64,000 nt of DNA from Branchiostoma floridae (Eukaryota > Chordata > Leptocardii > Amphioxiformes > Branchiostomatidae): assembly GCF_000003815.2 (NCBI RefSeq), contig NC_049984.1, positions 18,750,194-18,814,193 of the forward strand. Direction: 5' to 3'. The translations under genes were made by a program, and so were the position numbers. The notes under the pieces were generated by a model. The model did no database searches and had not been told where the DNA came from. It was given only the letters and a program-made list of their open reading frames with translations. Below, in pieces: positions 26,801 to 36,377 of the stretch (position 1 is its first letter; each line of letters opens with the position of its first letter).

Positions 26801-29800
26801 CTATTAGTGCCAGGGTTGGCCGCTGACCCCCAAAAAGAGACACCCAAACAAGGCCAAAGTCCCTAACTTCCGGGGTTTGTTCGCTACACGCGCGCAAAGC
26901 TGCCACTTTGGGGGAATACGCTATCCCGGTTATAACTGGGCACGGCACACAGGGCATGTATATGTGTGCCGGATATATCCGGTTTTGGCAGTTTAAGGGT
27001 TTATAAGGTTTTGTGTGGTAGGCTGGGACCAGGTTAGCTCCCACTTGTGCTCTGAACATGTTTTGGCCTTGGCTGCTAGAGTGTGGTGTGTTGAGCTAAA
27101 ATGTCTTGGCTGCAGTATTTCTTGTAGCATGTAGATTTGTTGTTTCTGGTTTGTATTTTTTGTATAGTCTCACATTATATAAATTGTACTAGAAGTGGCT
27201 ACTTGTAGGTCTTGTTACTCTCATCATACCATGTGCAAAATTGTAGAAAGGTGTTAAACTATAATAGCTTCTCAGATGTGAAAAAAAAGTAAAATAAGTA
27301 CTGTATCCATGCATGTTATTGTGCTATTTGGGTGGCTGGAGTTAGAATGATTGTGCAACAACTGTAGAATCCTAATATCAAAGCAAATTGATGTCCTCTT
27401 TTTATTTCTTTTGAATGCAATCATTAATGATGCGGCACGATTGATTGATTGATTGCACTGATTATTTGTGTGCAATATCAAAGAACCTTGATGTTCAACA
27501 TCAATAATTTCTGTATGTGCTTTTTGGCATCAGCTATAATTACCATATCCCCACTACCCAACATGAATATCATTACCCTTTAGAATATATTCAAGTGTAC
27601 ATAGCGTCTAGATGGACATTTAGATATCTCCTCAATCTCTTTGATAAACACCACTGAATGTCCCATGCTCAAAGAACAGGAGAAAACCTAAAAACTTGCT
27701 GCTTATGTTTCAACTTTGAATCACTCTTCGAAATGCAGATTCATACCAATATGGATCAAGTGACAGTGGTCAATGTTGTCATTTTTCTGGAAATTCTCTT
27801 TATTTTAAGGCAAATTGAGGCAGGCTTTGTAGACTTACCTGTAGCCATTACCCACTAGTACAGCACAAGTAGCTTTTGATACACATGTTCTAACTGCCCC
27901 CCTCCCCACGTTGTGTTCCCTCTACAGTTGTGGGGAAACATCTTCCTGTCCATGGCCAGCCTGGTGATCTGTATGCAGCTGCGCTACCTGTTCCACGAGA
28001 TCCAGCGCCGCATGCGCAAGCACAGCAACTACCTACGGGTGGTCAACGGCATGGAGGCAAGGTTGGTGTGCTCATTTCTTCCTTTCATTCATTCCGTGTC
28101 ACTGATCTTGTGCCCTTGGAAAAGGCACTTTACACGGCTTTCCTCACTTTACTTGGGTGAAAATGAGTACTTATCTTCGGCTAAGGCCGTCTCTCGCATA
28201 GGACTTTAAATGGGGGACTCCTGTTTGGGGAGAGCCACACCCCATGCACGTTTTAAAAAACGCCAAATGTGCGATGGTGCGGTGTGTGATGGTGCAAACC
28301 TTTCCATCTAGAGTTGGTGATTTTCTACAAATCACCTGGACTCCAGGAAGAATAGTGACATATCAGTCACTAATGGAGATCTGTATCAAACCAAACCAAA
28401 CCAAACTGAGTTGGTATGACAAGATATGTGTAAAAGCCAGGTTCTTAGTTTTGAAAATGTTGTTCTTAGAAAATGCCTGTCATGGTTCTGTTTCCTTGAC
28501 CTTTCACCTAGTGACCTTTCACCTTGTGACCTTTCCCCTCCAGGTTCCCCAGTGCGACCCAGGAGGAGCTGACTGCCAACAATGATGACTGTGCGATCTG
28601 CTGGGATCACATGGACACTGCCAAGAAGCTGCCCTGTGGACATCTCTTTCACACGTAGGTGTTGTTTGTTTGTTTCTATTGCACAACCTCTTCATAGTAT
28701 AACATATCAATTGTGTACTTCTAATCTTTTGTAATGTATGAAAAAGTCCAAGGCATTGCTAGTTGTTTCATGCTCAAGGAAAATAATGTTCTGACATAAA
28801 AGGAAATTTACCTGGTATATTTCAGCAGACATGTAAATTTTCTCCAGGATGTACCATATTCTAATTACTTACTTAGACTTAGATCCTACCGTGTCTAGTG
28901 ACACATTGGGCACCAAGCAGTCTCCATTCAGGGGGCTTTTGGACAAGGATTTCAGGTTCCTTCAGGTTAATCCTTAGTTGGTCAAGATCCTTTTTTAGCA
29001 TTTGCCTCCAGGTTAATTTTGGTCGTTTTCCTTTGTCAGGTTGCCATTGTAGTGCTGTTTTAGCGTGTCTATCCACAGGCACATGTACTGTGTACCTTAT
29101 CCTTCTTTCTGTGATATATTTTGATATAACCCTCCGATCTGATGCAGCTGTTGATGGAACTGTTTCAGGTCCTGCCTCCGCTCCTGGCTGGAACATGACA
29201 CCTCCTGCCCGACCTGCCGCATGTCACTCAGCATCTCCGACAACAACGGCAACACCAACAACCCCCCGCCCCCACAGAACCTGCCCCTCAACCCCCCACC
29301 CCTGCTCGGGGCCCCGCCCCCGGACATGAACGCCCAGGTGGTGAACCAGAGAAATCACTTCTTCCACTTTGATGGTGAGCAACAATCCTTCCTCAGTTCA
29401 GTTCAGTTTGTCCTACTAGTACAAGGTGCCACGAAGATTGCCACTCCACAGTCAGTCTTACAATGGAATCTTGTTGCTTATGGTAAAGAAATATTAAGGC
29501 TATTTTGTCTGTTCTGGCGGAATTGGCAATTTTCTGGTATGATAAGGTTACAGAAATAGTAGTTCAAATTTTACCAGGAGATGAGCAGGATTTGTTGAGA
29601 TGATGGAAAAAAATGTAGAGATGGAGAAAAAATGACCGTAAGAGTGTTGTCATTCAGAAAACTTGCATGTTTTACTAACTGTACGTATGAATGAACACTT
29701 TTGCTGGTACTTTATTACATTGGGCTCACTGTCTGTTATCAATCCACCAATGCTGAATGCTTCTTTTCTACAGGATCTCGTTTTGCGAGCTGGCTGCCAA

Positions 29801-32353
29801 GCTTCTCTGTTGAAGTGATGCACACCAACATGGTGGGGCCACAGCACGCAGCCAACTCCCAGCTGGACGCTATGGTGAGAGATCCAGCCATTTTTTGGGC
29901 TTTGTTACTGTCATTTTTATATAGGTTTGGGGAGAAACCAAAGGCTTCTTTTGCACAGTCCTTCATGTGTTATGTGTTGTTATGGGAAAACATGTCTTTT
30001 TTGTGACGAGATTGTTCAGAGCAAGTTCATTAGACCACTTAGAGGCAATGAACTAAGAAGTTGGAAATACTAGTAATTGCAAACAGAGATAGTGGTGGAC
30101 ATTTGTTTTGAATGCTGACAAGTTGTAGACAGGAGGGAAACAGTCTCAAAAGAGTTCCATAATTTGGCTGTCCAGGGAAACTGTTGCTGCAGAAGGTGTC
30201 TTTGACAGACCATTTCCAAAAACCTAATACGAGAGTGTTCAAGAAAAGATAGCCTTTGTTTTGCATCATATGGAACAGAAATTAAGTGCTAAGGTTAAGA
30301 TGAGGTTTGAATTCAAAGCCTTTTACTGGGAGAAGGCTCCATTGGGTGATGACATACTGTAAATCAAATGCAGAAACTTTTGCAGTGGTTTAATGTTCAC
30401 GGTTTTTGCGGTGGCTGCTTCACCGCAAATTTAAAACCACCGCAAAACATTTTTCCATGGCAGTAAGAGACTACAGTGCATAGTGCTACCGCGAACTTAA
30501 AACCACCGCGAAAAGTCCTTTTTCCTGTTACCGCGAAATTAAATCCCCGCAAATTTAAATGCATTTACAGTAATCTTATCAACCACCTTTTTCCTCAGGC
30601 ACACCAGGTGCAGCAGATGTTCCCACAAGTCCCTCTCAACATCATCCTGGATGACCTCCGTTTGACCCGCTCCATGGAGATCACCACAGACAACATCCTG
30701 GAGAGCCGCATCAACATCCCGCTAGCCGCGACCGTCCGCCGCGGGGCCGACAACGCAGCGGAGTTCCCGACACAGCAGGCGCAACACGGCGGGGCGGACA
30801 TCCCCATAAATGTTAGCCATGAGAATCTGGATGATGACGACGATGATGATGATGAGGACATCTCTCTCATCACAGACAGTGAGTCAGTAGAAGTTTCTGA
30901 GGAGGAGAGTGAAGAGGAGAGGGAGATGGGAGACATGGCTGCAGGAGGAGCCAGTTTAGCTGCAGCAGGGGACATGTCTGCAGAGATGGATCTGGACCAG
31001 GCTGTGTTTGGTGCAGCAAGGTCAGTCTGCAGGATACACTTTCTGTTTGTAATGGGCCACACAAAGTAGGTTTTGTACATTTTGTTTTATGTAGGTGTTT
31101 TAATGTTAGGTCTGGATCTGAACGTGGACCTAATTTGTGAATGGGCGATACTGAAAACAATGGTCCATTTTTCTACACGGAATCTATTTGAGGGGTAATC
31201 CTACTTCTACTGGCATTTTAAAATCCTATCTTCATGTAAAGAACACTAATGCCTCTGTTAACTCAAACTAAGTCTAACTGTATAAACTTTGTAAAAATGA
31301 CTATGAACTCACCTTTACTTCGTTCACTTGTTATTTTCTTGGGCCGGTAAGCCCAAAAAATTTGAACGCCTGCTCGTATAATCTGTTTACTTTCTAATTG
31401 GTCCAAAAGCCTGTTTTTTTCAGGTCCGTTTTTTCTGGACCGGTCCAACAACAAAAAATTTTACACCATACCAGTACCCACCCTTAGATAGACACTCAGA
31501 TTGTGACTGGATAGTAACCATGAGCTCCTCTCTGTGTTCCCAGCAGCAGCTATGAAGCCAGTGGGGACAGCAGTGGTGCACACGGGAGTGCAGGGCCGCT
31601 GGAGGGGCTTGGGTCACGCTTCTCCAAGTCACCAACAGAACGGGAGCGGATGTTAGCGGATAGGAAATCAGCGCTCATGGAGCAGGCTAGAAGGTGGGTA
31701 CACAACAGTCTATAAAACAAATGTCTTGGCTTGACAAAACTAAAAAAATATTATTGCTGAAAGTGACCCTCTATGCTTTATGGTACAGTGTTTCTAAGCT
31801 GGAATGTTTGAAGGTTAAATCCATGCTTGCACAAAACAGGATGAAGGTTTGCAGTTTGTAGATTGATAGTGTTACAGGTCAGTAGAATGGATTGTTAGGG
31901 TTACGCGTCCACCATTCATCTTGCTTTGTTGAAAAAAGCCGGGGGAATTTCTCATGTTGAACTTTTTATACATACTGTTAACCTGCTTGTTACAAGTTAT
32001 GGGAAAATTGCTTTCTGTGAGATACATTTGAGATCAACTCACATTTCCCTTTCCAACTAATAAGGATTGGCAAGGCTGTATCTTACAGTAGTGTCTCACT
32101 GTTGGTACACTATATCATATGTGTTCAGTACATGTTGCTTCCTTCTTCTGGTAGACTCCTCTAAGATTTCCACCTTTCTTGTCATTACAGAAAATTTATT
32201 GAACGGGAAATAGGAACGCAGGGAGTAGAAGGCTTGGAAGACATCTTCAGACTGTCGTCGTCAGCTCAGCTGGAAGGTAGAACAGAGGACGAAGTGTCCG
32301 TCCGACGGCGAATTCTCGCTGCCGCGGCCGAGAGACGACTACTACAGCAGTGA
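14828..32353 (+). CDS. AMFR: AMFR/gp78, ER-membrane RING E3 ubiquitin ligase
   Basis: Thirteen exons give 726 residues: 14828-15136, 20130-20222, 20757-20921, 22600-22752, 24709-24749, 24903-25035, 27928-28061, 28544-28654, 29169-29374, 29774-29874, 30599-31020, 31544-31693 and 32191-32353. All are in phase with GT-AG borders. The N-terminal half has several hydrophobic membrane segments, with highly conserved stretches such as [14 protein letters not shown] and [15 protein letters not shown]. The RING-H2 finger spans C359-C396 (CAIC, CGHLFH, CPTC). A CUE ubiquitin-binding domain begins near 483 (MFPQVP). An acidic run of Asp/Glu follows, and the C-terminal [13 protein letters not shown] matches the p97/VCP-interacting motif. 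The family promotes ER-associated degradation. The protein is longer than vertebrate gp78 (643 aa), mainly through the acidic insert. The start is set by [14 protein letters not shown], which resembles the vertebrate N-terminus. Confidence 0.97.
15337..17937. mobile_element. piggyBac-like non-autonomous element with TTAA target duplication
   Basis: TTAA lies at 15333-15336 and again at 17938-17941. The ends are inverted copies of CGGGAGGGGGCCATACTTCG, extending to about 23 bp. A TTAA duplication is the hallmark of piggyBac transposons. No transposase is visible in about 2.6 kb, so it is non-autonomous. Another TIR element (16104-17635) is nested inside. The whole lies in the first intron of AMFR. 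Confidence 0.8.
16104..17635. mobile_element. nested TIR element, AGGGACCGTACGGC termini
   Basis: The left end AGGGACCGTACGGCGTTTAG and the inverted right end pair over about 40 bp, including GGGAGGGCCGGTCGCC. CATGGCCCTCCCCCC-type blocks repeat just inside both ends. The interior carries several degenerate copies of a module with AAATTTTGAAATCTTGACCC followed by TTTGCTGGCAGAC. The same module occurs in the elements at 36545-37744, 44575-46368 and 61470-61770. The target duplication is ambiguous (ATA or TA). Confidence 0.75.
18523..18579. repeat. short near-perfect hairpin
   Basis: TTTGCCTAACTCTGCAACAT and its inverted partner ATGTTGCATAGTTAGGCAAA form a 20-bp stem with one mismatch and a loop of about 17 bases. 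It lies in AMFR intron 1. Confidence 0.7.
18780..18900 (-). mobile_element. possible Penelope-like or retroelement end with degenerate hammerhead-like core
   Basis: On the minus strand, 18877-18851 reads CTGAGGA, a short stem, then CCGAAACATG. This resembles the CUGAUGA...GAAAC core of hammerhead ribozymes found at Penelope-like element ends, with one core substitution. No coding part of such an element is seen beside it. Confidence 0.3.
19599..19607 (+). promoter_or_regulatory. TATA box of an internal AMFR promoter
   Basis: TATATAAAG sits about 120 bp upstream of a short coding exon (19721-19768) that splices in phase to AMFR exon 2. A start near 19630 would be expected. A five-codon upstream frame (19661-19678) would lie in this leader. 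Confidence 0.5.
19721..19768 (+). CDS. AMFR: candidate alternative first coding exon of AMFR
   Basis: ATG opens 16 codons ([16 protein letters not shown]) ending at a strong donor (AAG then GTAAGA) in phase 0. This is the phase needed to join AMFR exon 2 at 20130. It follows a TATA box by about 120 bp. The resulting protein would lack the 103 residues of the main first exon, including the first membrane segment, and gain a Cys/aromatic-rich N-terminus. No similarity is recognised. This is a prediction from sequence signals only. Confidence 0.5.
20962..21119. repeat. foldback element with about 30-bp inverted ends
   Basis: ATTGAAGATCTT plus CACTGTCTTACAACACC at the left pairs with GGTGTTGTAAGACAGTG plus AAGATCTTCAAT at the right. 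The centre contains CTTCCGTCGACCTTCTTCAAG. It follows AMFR exon 3 closely, in the intron. Confidence 0.7.
21387..21674. repeat. long inverted repeat, arms about 115 bp
   Basis: The left arm (21387-21500) and right arm (21558-21674) are inverted copies with few mismatches. Examples are GGGTACAAACTCAGGTTTGC on the left against GCAAAACTGAGTTTGTACCC on the right. The A/T-rich loop is about 57 bases. It lies in the AMFR intron between exons 3 and 4. Confidence 0.8.
22833..24299. mobile_element. TIR element with CCGTATTTC termini and TA target
   Basis: TA then CCGTATTTCTTTCATTAAAC opens the element. The inverted right end reads GTTTATTAGAAGAAATACGG then TA. GCGCACCCC blocks repeat inside both ends. 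It is about 1.47 kb, has no transposase, and lies in the AMFR intron between exons 4 and 5. Confidence 0.75.
24303..24434. mobile_element. short MITE, GTAAATGCA...TGCATTTACAGTA family, copy 1
   Basis: GTAAATGCAGAAA at the left mirrors AATGCATTTACAGTA at the right. The interior has ACCGCAAAAGTAAA-type words. A second member occurs at 30357-30570. It abuts the element ending at 24299. Confidence 0.6.
25603..25698 (+). other. AMFR: candidate in-frame cassette exon of AMFR (32 codons)
   Basis: An AG acceptor at 25601-25602 and the donor AGG|GTGAGT at 25698-25700 bound 96 bases. They are open in phase 0, matching the phase-0 junction between AMFR exons ending at 25035 and starting at 27928. The translation begins [16 protein letters not shown] and is aromatic and basic. 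Vertebrate gp78 has no segment here, so this is optional or lineage-specific, or a chance open stretch. Confidence 0.45.
26127..26365. repeat. diverged tandem duplication, unit about 117 bp
   Basis: GATTGACAGTTTGTGACAAA and GATTAACGGAGTGTAACAAA start two adjacent copies. They share AACAATATCAGCTAAATCGC-type blocks and end at CTCATACCC. It is intronic in AMFR. Confidence 0.65.
26574..26639 (+). other. AMFR: second candidate in-frame cassette exon of AMFR (22 codons)
   Basis: A CAG acceptor precedes 66 open bases in phase 0, ending before a weak donor (GTTTGT). The translation begins [14 protein letters not shown]. Like the candidate at 25603-25698 it is basic and aromatic, which suggests alternative or paired cassettes. 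The weak donor lowers confidence. Confidence 0.35.
28870..29135 (-). mobile_element. LINE reverse-transcriptase C-terminal remnant
   Basis: The minus strand encodes a stretch with [20 protein letters not shown] and further on [11 protein letters not shown]. This matches the C-terminal tail typical of RTE-like non-LTR retrotransposon polymerases (KRGRPKxTWRR, then EWRxLVxALC). It is truncated at both ends and sits in AMFR intron 8, opposite to the gene. Confidence 0.7.
30357..30570. mobile_element. short MITE, CTGTAAAT...ATTTACAG family, copy 2
   Basis: TA then CTGTAAATCAAATGCAGAAA at the left pairs with AAATGCATTTACAG then TA at the right. Internal words ACCACCGCAAA and ACCGCGAA recur on both strands. 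It lies just upstream of AMFR exon 11, ending about 28 bp before the acceptor. Confidence 0.7.
31100..31486. mobile_element. degraded hAT-like MITE (GGTACCAGTAC / GGACCGGTCC family)
   Basis: The right end CCAGTACCCACCCTTA is the inverse of the TAGGGGTGGGTACCAG terminus at 35680. GGACCGGTCCA and the ...CCAGTGGGAGT-like interior are shared with that copy in opposite orientation. The left end is worn. It is intronic in AMFR. Confidence 0.6.
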
Positions 32354-35300
32354 TCGCCCCTCCAACTAGCAAAGATTCTCAAGTATAGAGCTTATATTTG
32401 AAGTATGGATATAAAGACGTCATGTTACAAAAAAATGCTGGATGCTGTCACAGTATACTACTACTATGAGTATCATTTCACACTCAAGTATTACCAACTA
32501 CATGTACAATATGCATTAGCTTTTTACAGTTACTCAATACTTAAAGAATACTTATAGTACACAGTGCAGATGACAAAAGTTGTAACACATGGTATTGCTT
32601 TTATATTGTATTGACATATACAAGATAGTTAGATCCTACCAGAGAGAAAAAAGATGTTCACTTTGAGGACTGGTAAAAATAGTGCATTGTGTGTGCATAG
32701 GGGTAGCACCAATTGTTATTTCTGCTTCTGCTGCTCAGGGGTGTTCATACTGAAGGTTTACACTTACGACATACAGCCTGTAAGTTCTCATATATTGGTA
32801 GAAGTTGTACTTCGGATTAAACAACTGTATGTTCAAGACAGATTCCTTCTAAAGACGGAACAATCAAAGTTATGCATGCATGGATGTCATACTTATACCG
32901 GTTTGTGGGGTTGAAAATTGAGAAGTTGTTTCTTTTATATTGAAAAGAGTAAGATATTCATGAAATAAAGGGGTACTACCGTACTAGTATTTATTGCAAT
33001 TGAGCCAATATTTAGGTAACAATTTGCTCAATCGTGTTTCTAAATGTCTTAATATGAAACCTGCTTCACTTCAACACACAGAGGCTGTAATGTACACTGA
33101 GATGTAGAGATTATGTAAAATAGTTATTATGTATGATATTATGTTGAACTTGTTTGTGATGCAAAATGTATCAAGAATTGATTATAAAAAAAGGGGTATG
33201 CTCTTGCTGGGATGATGGGGTAGAAGTCTTTTTACTGTATTTGTATGACACTTTGGTGCTCCCATTCACGTAAATTTTAAGACGTGTTCTTGAATGATGT
33301 TTGTCCTCTTAAAGCTGTGAACATGTACATGTACATGTACATGTACATGACAGGAATTGCTCTTTGTGCACACGATGAATGACTAGCTGCTACATGGCTA
33401 TGTTACTGTCTCAGCCACTGTACATTCCTATTCCTCTCTGCTTTCTTCCGTGCCAAAGAAAGTGACTATGTCAGGACAGTTGGTCATGCCAGTGGGTTGT
33501 TCCCAACATACAAATCAGTTTAATATTGACTATCATAGTGACCATGTTGGCAGCGAGCTTGCTGTTACAAGAATCAGAACTGGTCACGTTGAAAAGACAC
33601 ATTTGAAATGTGTCTTCTTTTTTTAAACACAGACGTTATGACAGAAAAAGCTTAGAACATGTACATGTACATGTACATGTACATGACAGGAATTGCTCTT
33701 TGTGCACACGATGAATGACTAGCTGCTACATGGCTATGTTACTGTCTCAGCCACTGTACATTCCTATTCCTCTCTGCTTTCTTCCGTGCCAAAGAAAGTG
33801 ACTATGTCAGGACAGTTGGTCATGCCAGTGGGTTGTTCCCAACATACAAATCAGTTTAATATTGACTATCATAGTGACCATGTTGGCAGCGAGCTTGCTG
33901 TTACAAGAATCAGAACTGGTCACGTTGAAAAGACACATTTGAAATGTGTCTTCTTTTTTTAAACACAGACGTTATGACAGAAAAAGCTTAATGTATGTGT
34001 GGAATTAAGCATGTGCTTTCAAATGATATATGAAACTTTGTTGTACGTCTAATAACAGGTCTGAAATGAGATATTCAACACAAAGACTGAACTTTGGATA
34101 TGACTTTCCATATTTGAACGACCATTGTTGATGAGAGCAAATTTCTTAGCATTAGCAGGGCTCGAAATAACCATCCTCAATGTACGAAAATGTAAACTTC
34201 CAATGTTGCAAACAGACAAAAAGCTGGCTCAGTCTCAATTGAAGTTCTGATTAGTTCTACAGAAGTTGTTTGTAATGAATACGTGATTTTGCACTCTTGT
34301 ACCTGTACACGTTTTCCCTTGCTAACTGACATGGCTGTCATTACATGTGCTATTGTGCATGGAAGATTGAATGCCCATGTCAATCAAGTCTTACCCTTTC
34401 TGTAGTGACTGTAGCTAGTACAAATTCAAGTGCATACTATGTAGTTGGCCACGCAGCGAGATCAATTAACTAGTTCCTTTCTCTTGTGAAAAACCTGGAG
34501 TTTGTATAAATCTGACTAAATTAAATAGGAGAGGCAAACTATTTTCTTCCCTTACATAAAGTGTAACTGGCAATATACAAATGTATGTATAGCACTTAGA
34601 TAATTAGCCTGTAATGTCTGTACAGGCAAAACTTTGATGTGAATAGAATGTTTTGTAATTATTTGAAGTTCTAAGCGATAAAGTTTATACATGTGGGTTT
34701 CAATGTGTGTGGAGGGTTGTTTTAAGCACTGCTTGGAGAAAGGCAGATTTTGTTATCGTTACAATGTATGCAAAGTATGTGTAAGTGCCTGGGAATTAAA
34801 AAGACACAGATATGCTTAAACATGAAACCTTGTCCTTTTCTCAATAGAACAGTTGAAGTAACTTGAGTCAACTACATAGGTACTTGAGTTTTTACGGGCC
34901 TGTTTTTTAAAACTTCACTTAGGCACGTTTCCCATACTGTCTTCTCGCTATAAATTCCTGTTGTCCACAGCAGTAACAATTTTAACTTAAGACTGGAAGT
35001 TGTAAATGGATGTCTCCAATTTTACACTGATACAAGAAATTTCCAGATTTCTATCGCAACAGGGAAGCAAATGCTGCCTTGGTTGTGTGCTAGTTTCTCT
35101 AACTTGTGTCAACTTGTCTGCAGGGCAGCAAGAGTTGTGTACGACTCAAGACAGAACAGGGATCATAGGCGAAATTACTACCAGTATAAGCTACATTCAT
35201 GGAAGTCTAACTGACATGGCTGATCAAAAGACATAAAAAAGTACAGAATGCAAGGTGTTTATTCTGATAATTTATTAAAAATTGCCTTTTAGTTTTACTA

Positions 35301-35670
35301 TATAATCATACATGTCAAGTGATAATGTGTTGTACAAAAAGATGCTGCAGGGGGTTTATTTTGTCTTCACGGTACAGGTGGCACTGTTTGATAACTTCAT
35401 AGCTGATCCTAATTTGATAGACTGGAATGCATCTGTGAAAATAATAAAAGATTGTGTTAAATACCCCCTGCAAAACATATATAACCTTGTGTATACATAC
35501 TTCGAATCAGCAAGGGTAGTATACAAACATATAGTCTTGTAGTAACAGAGGAACACCTACCCTGTATGTTACTAGGCAGGAAGAAAATGATGGGAACAAA
35601 ATAAGATAACAGGGAAGAGCCTACCAGAGGCACTAAAAACAAGGAGGATGGAGAGAACTGGAGGAGGATT
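32354..35670. other. AMFR 3' UTR and convergent spacer
   Basis: AATAAA at 32964-32969 is the first plausible polyadenylation signal after the AMFR stop. No coding exon is recognised. The stretch includes the 336-bp tandem duplication at 33321-33990. Otherwise it is A/T-rich unique-looking sequence up to the transposons before DAD1. Confidence 0.45.
33321..33990. repeat. apparently perfect 336-bp tandem duplication
   Basis: The two units (33321-33656 and 33657-33990) look identical. Each begins with about five copies of ACATGT (ACATGTACATGTACATGTAC) and ends AGAAAAAGCTTA. Each unit also contains a short hairpin, AGACACATTT against AAATGTGTCT. Confidence 0.9.
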
Positions 35671-35679
35671 GTTGCTTGG

Positions 35680-36117
35680 TAGGGGTGGGTACCAGTACAG
35701 TGTACTGGTACAAAACCGTTTTTCTCTCATTGGACCGGTCCAGAAAAACCGGACCTGACAAATTTGGTGGACCGGATGTTGGACTGAATGGAAAATGAAC
35801 AGATTATATGATCAGGCATTTAATTCACACGTTCTCAGGGTTACCGGTCAAAGCAAATAATAAGAGCGAAGCAGAGAAGAGTCAATAGTCATGAATTTTT
35901 AACAACTTTTACAGTCAATCGTAGTTAGCCTTGTTGGATTTTTAAACGCCAGTGGGAGTTGAATACTTAACGAAACAGATTTCTTTGTAGCAAAATGGAC
36001 CATTGTTTTTTAAAAGTATCGTCAATTCACAAGTTTTTGCATATTGAATCAGGTTTAGGTCTGGACCTGGACCTGATCCTCTGGACCTGAACCGGACCTG
36101 AATTTTCTGTACCCCTA
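35680..36117. mobile_element. hAT-like MITE with 8-bp target duplication
   Basis: TTGCTTGG occurs immediately before (35672-35679) and after (36118-36125) the element. It starts TAGGGGTGGGTACC and ends GTACCCCTA. The interior carries GGACCGGTCC and ACCGGACCTG words shared with 31100-31486 and 60460-60905. An 8-bp duplication is typical of hAT elements. Confidence 0.85.
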
Positions 36118-36166
36118 TTGCTTGGTCTGAGGTGACCTCAAAGCTGGTTTATCAAAGCCATGAACC

Positions 36167-36300
36167 TAATCTCCAAGCAGATCCTACGTGCCATAAGTAT
36201 AAAAGCTGGCCAAGGAGTATAGCCGGCCAAAGGGAGTCAAACCGGCGCCGGAGCTGGGTTTGATACTATATTACGCCACCGTGGATCTGCTCGGAGATTA
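36167..36300. mobile_element. 134-bp MITE with 9-bp target duplication (Mutator-like)
   Basis: CCATGAACC flanks both sides (36158-36166 and 36301-36309). The termini TAATCTCCAAGCAGATCC and its inverse (17 of 18 bases) form the TIRs. A 9-bp duplication suggests a Mutator-type or related superfamily. It lies about 70 bp downstream of the DAD1 stop, probably within the DAD1 3' UTR. Confidence 0.8.
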
Positions 36301-36377
36301 CCATGAACCAACAAATCCGTCTGAAGTTCGAAAAGGCTCACAGTCTCTCTCACCTGTTTAAGAAGCTTGTTCCTGGT

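Noticed and set aside
30595-31080. A 161-codon minus-strand open frame rich in serine
   Set aside because: It is antisense to the large AMFR exon 11. The serine runs come from reading the acidic GAT/GAG tract backwards.
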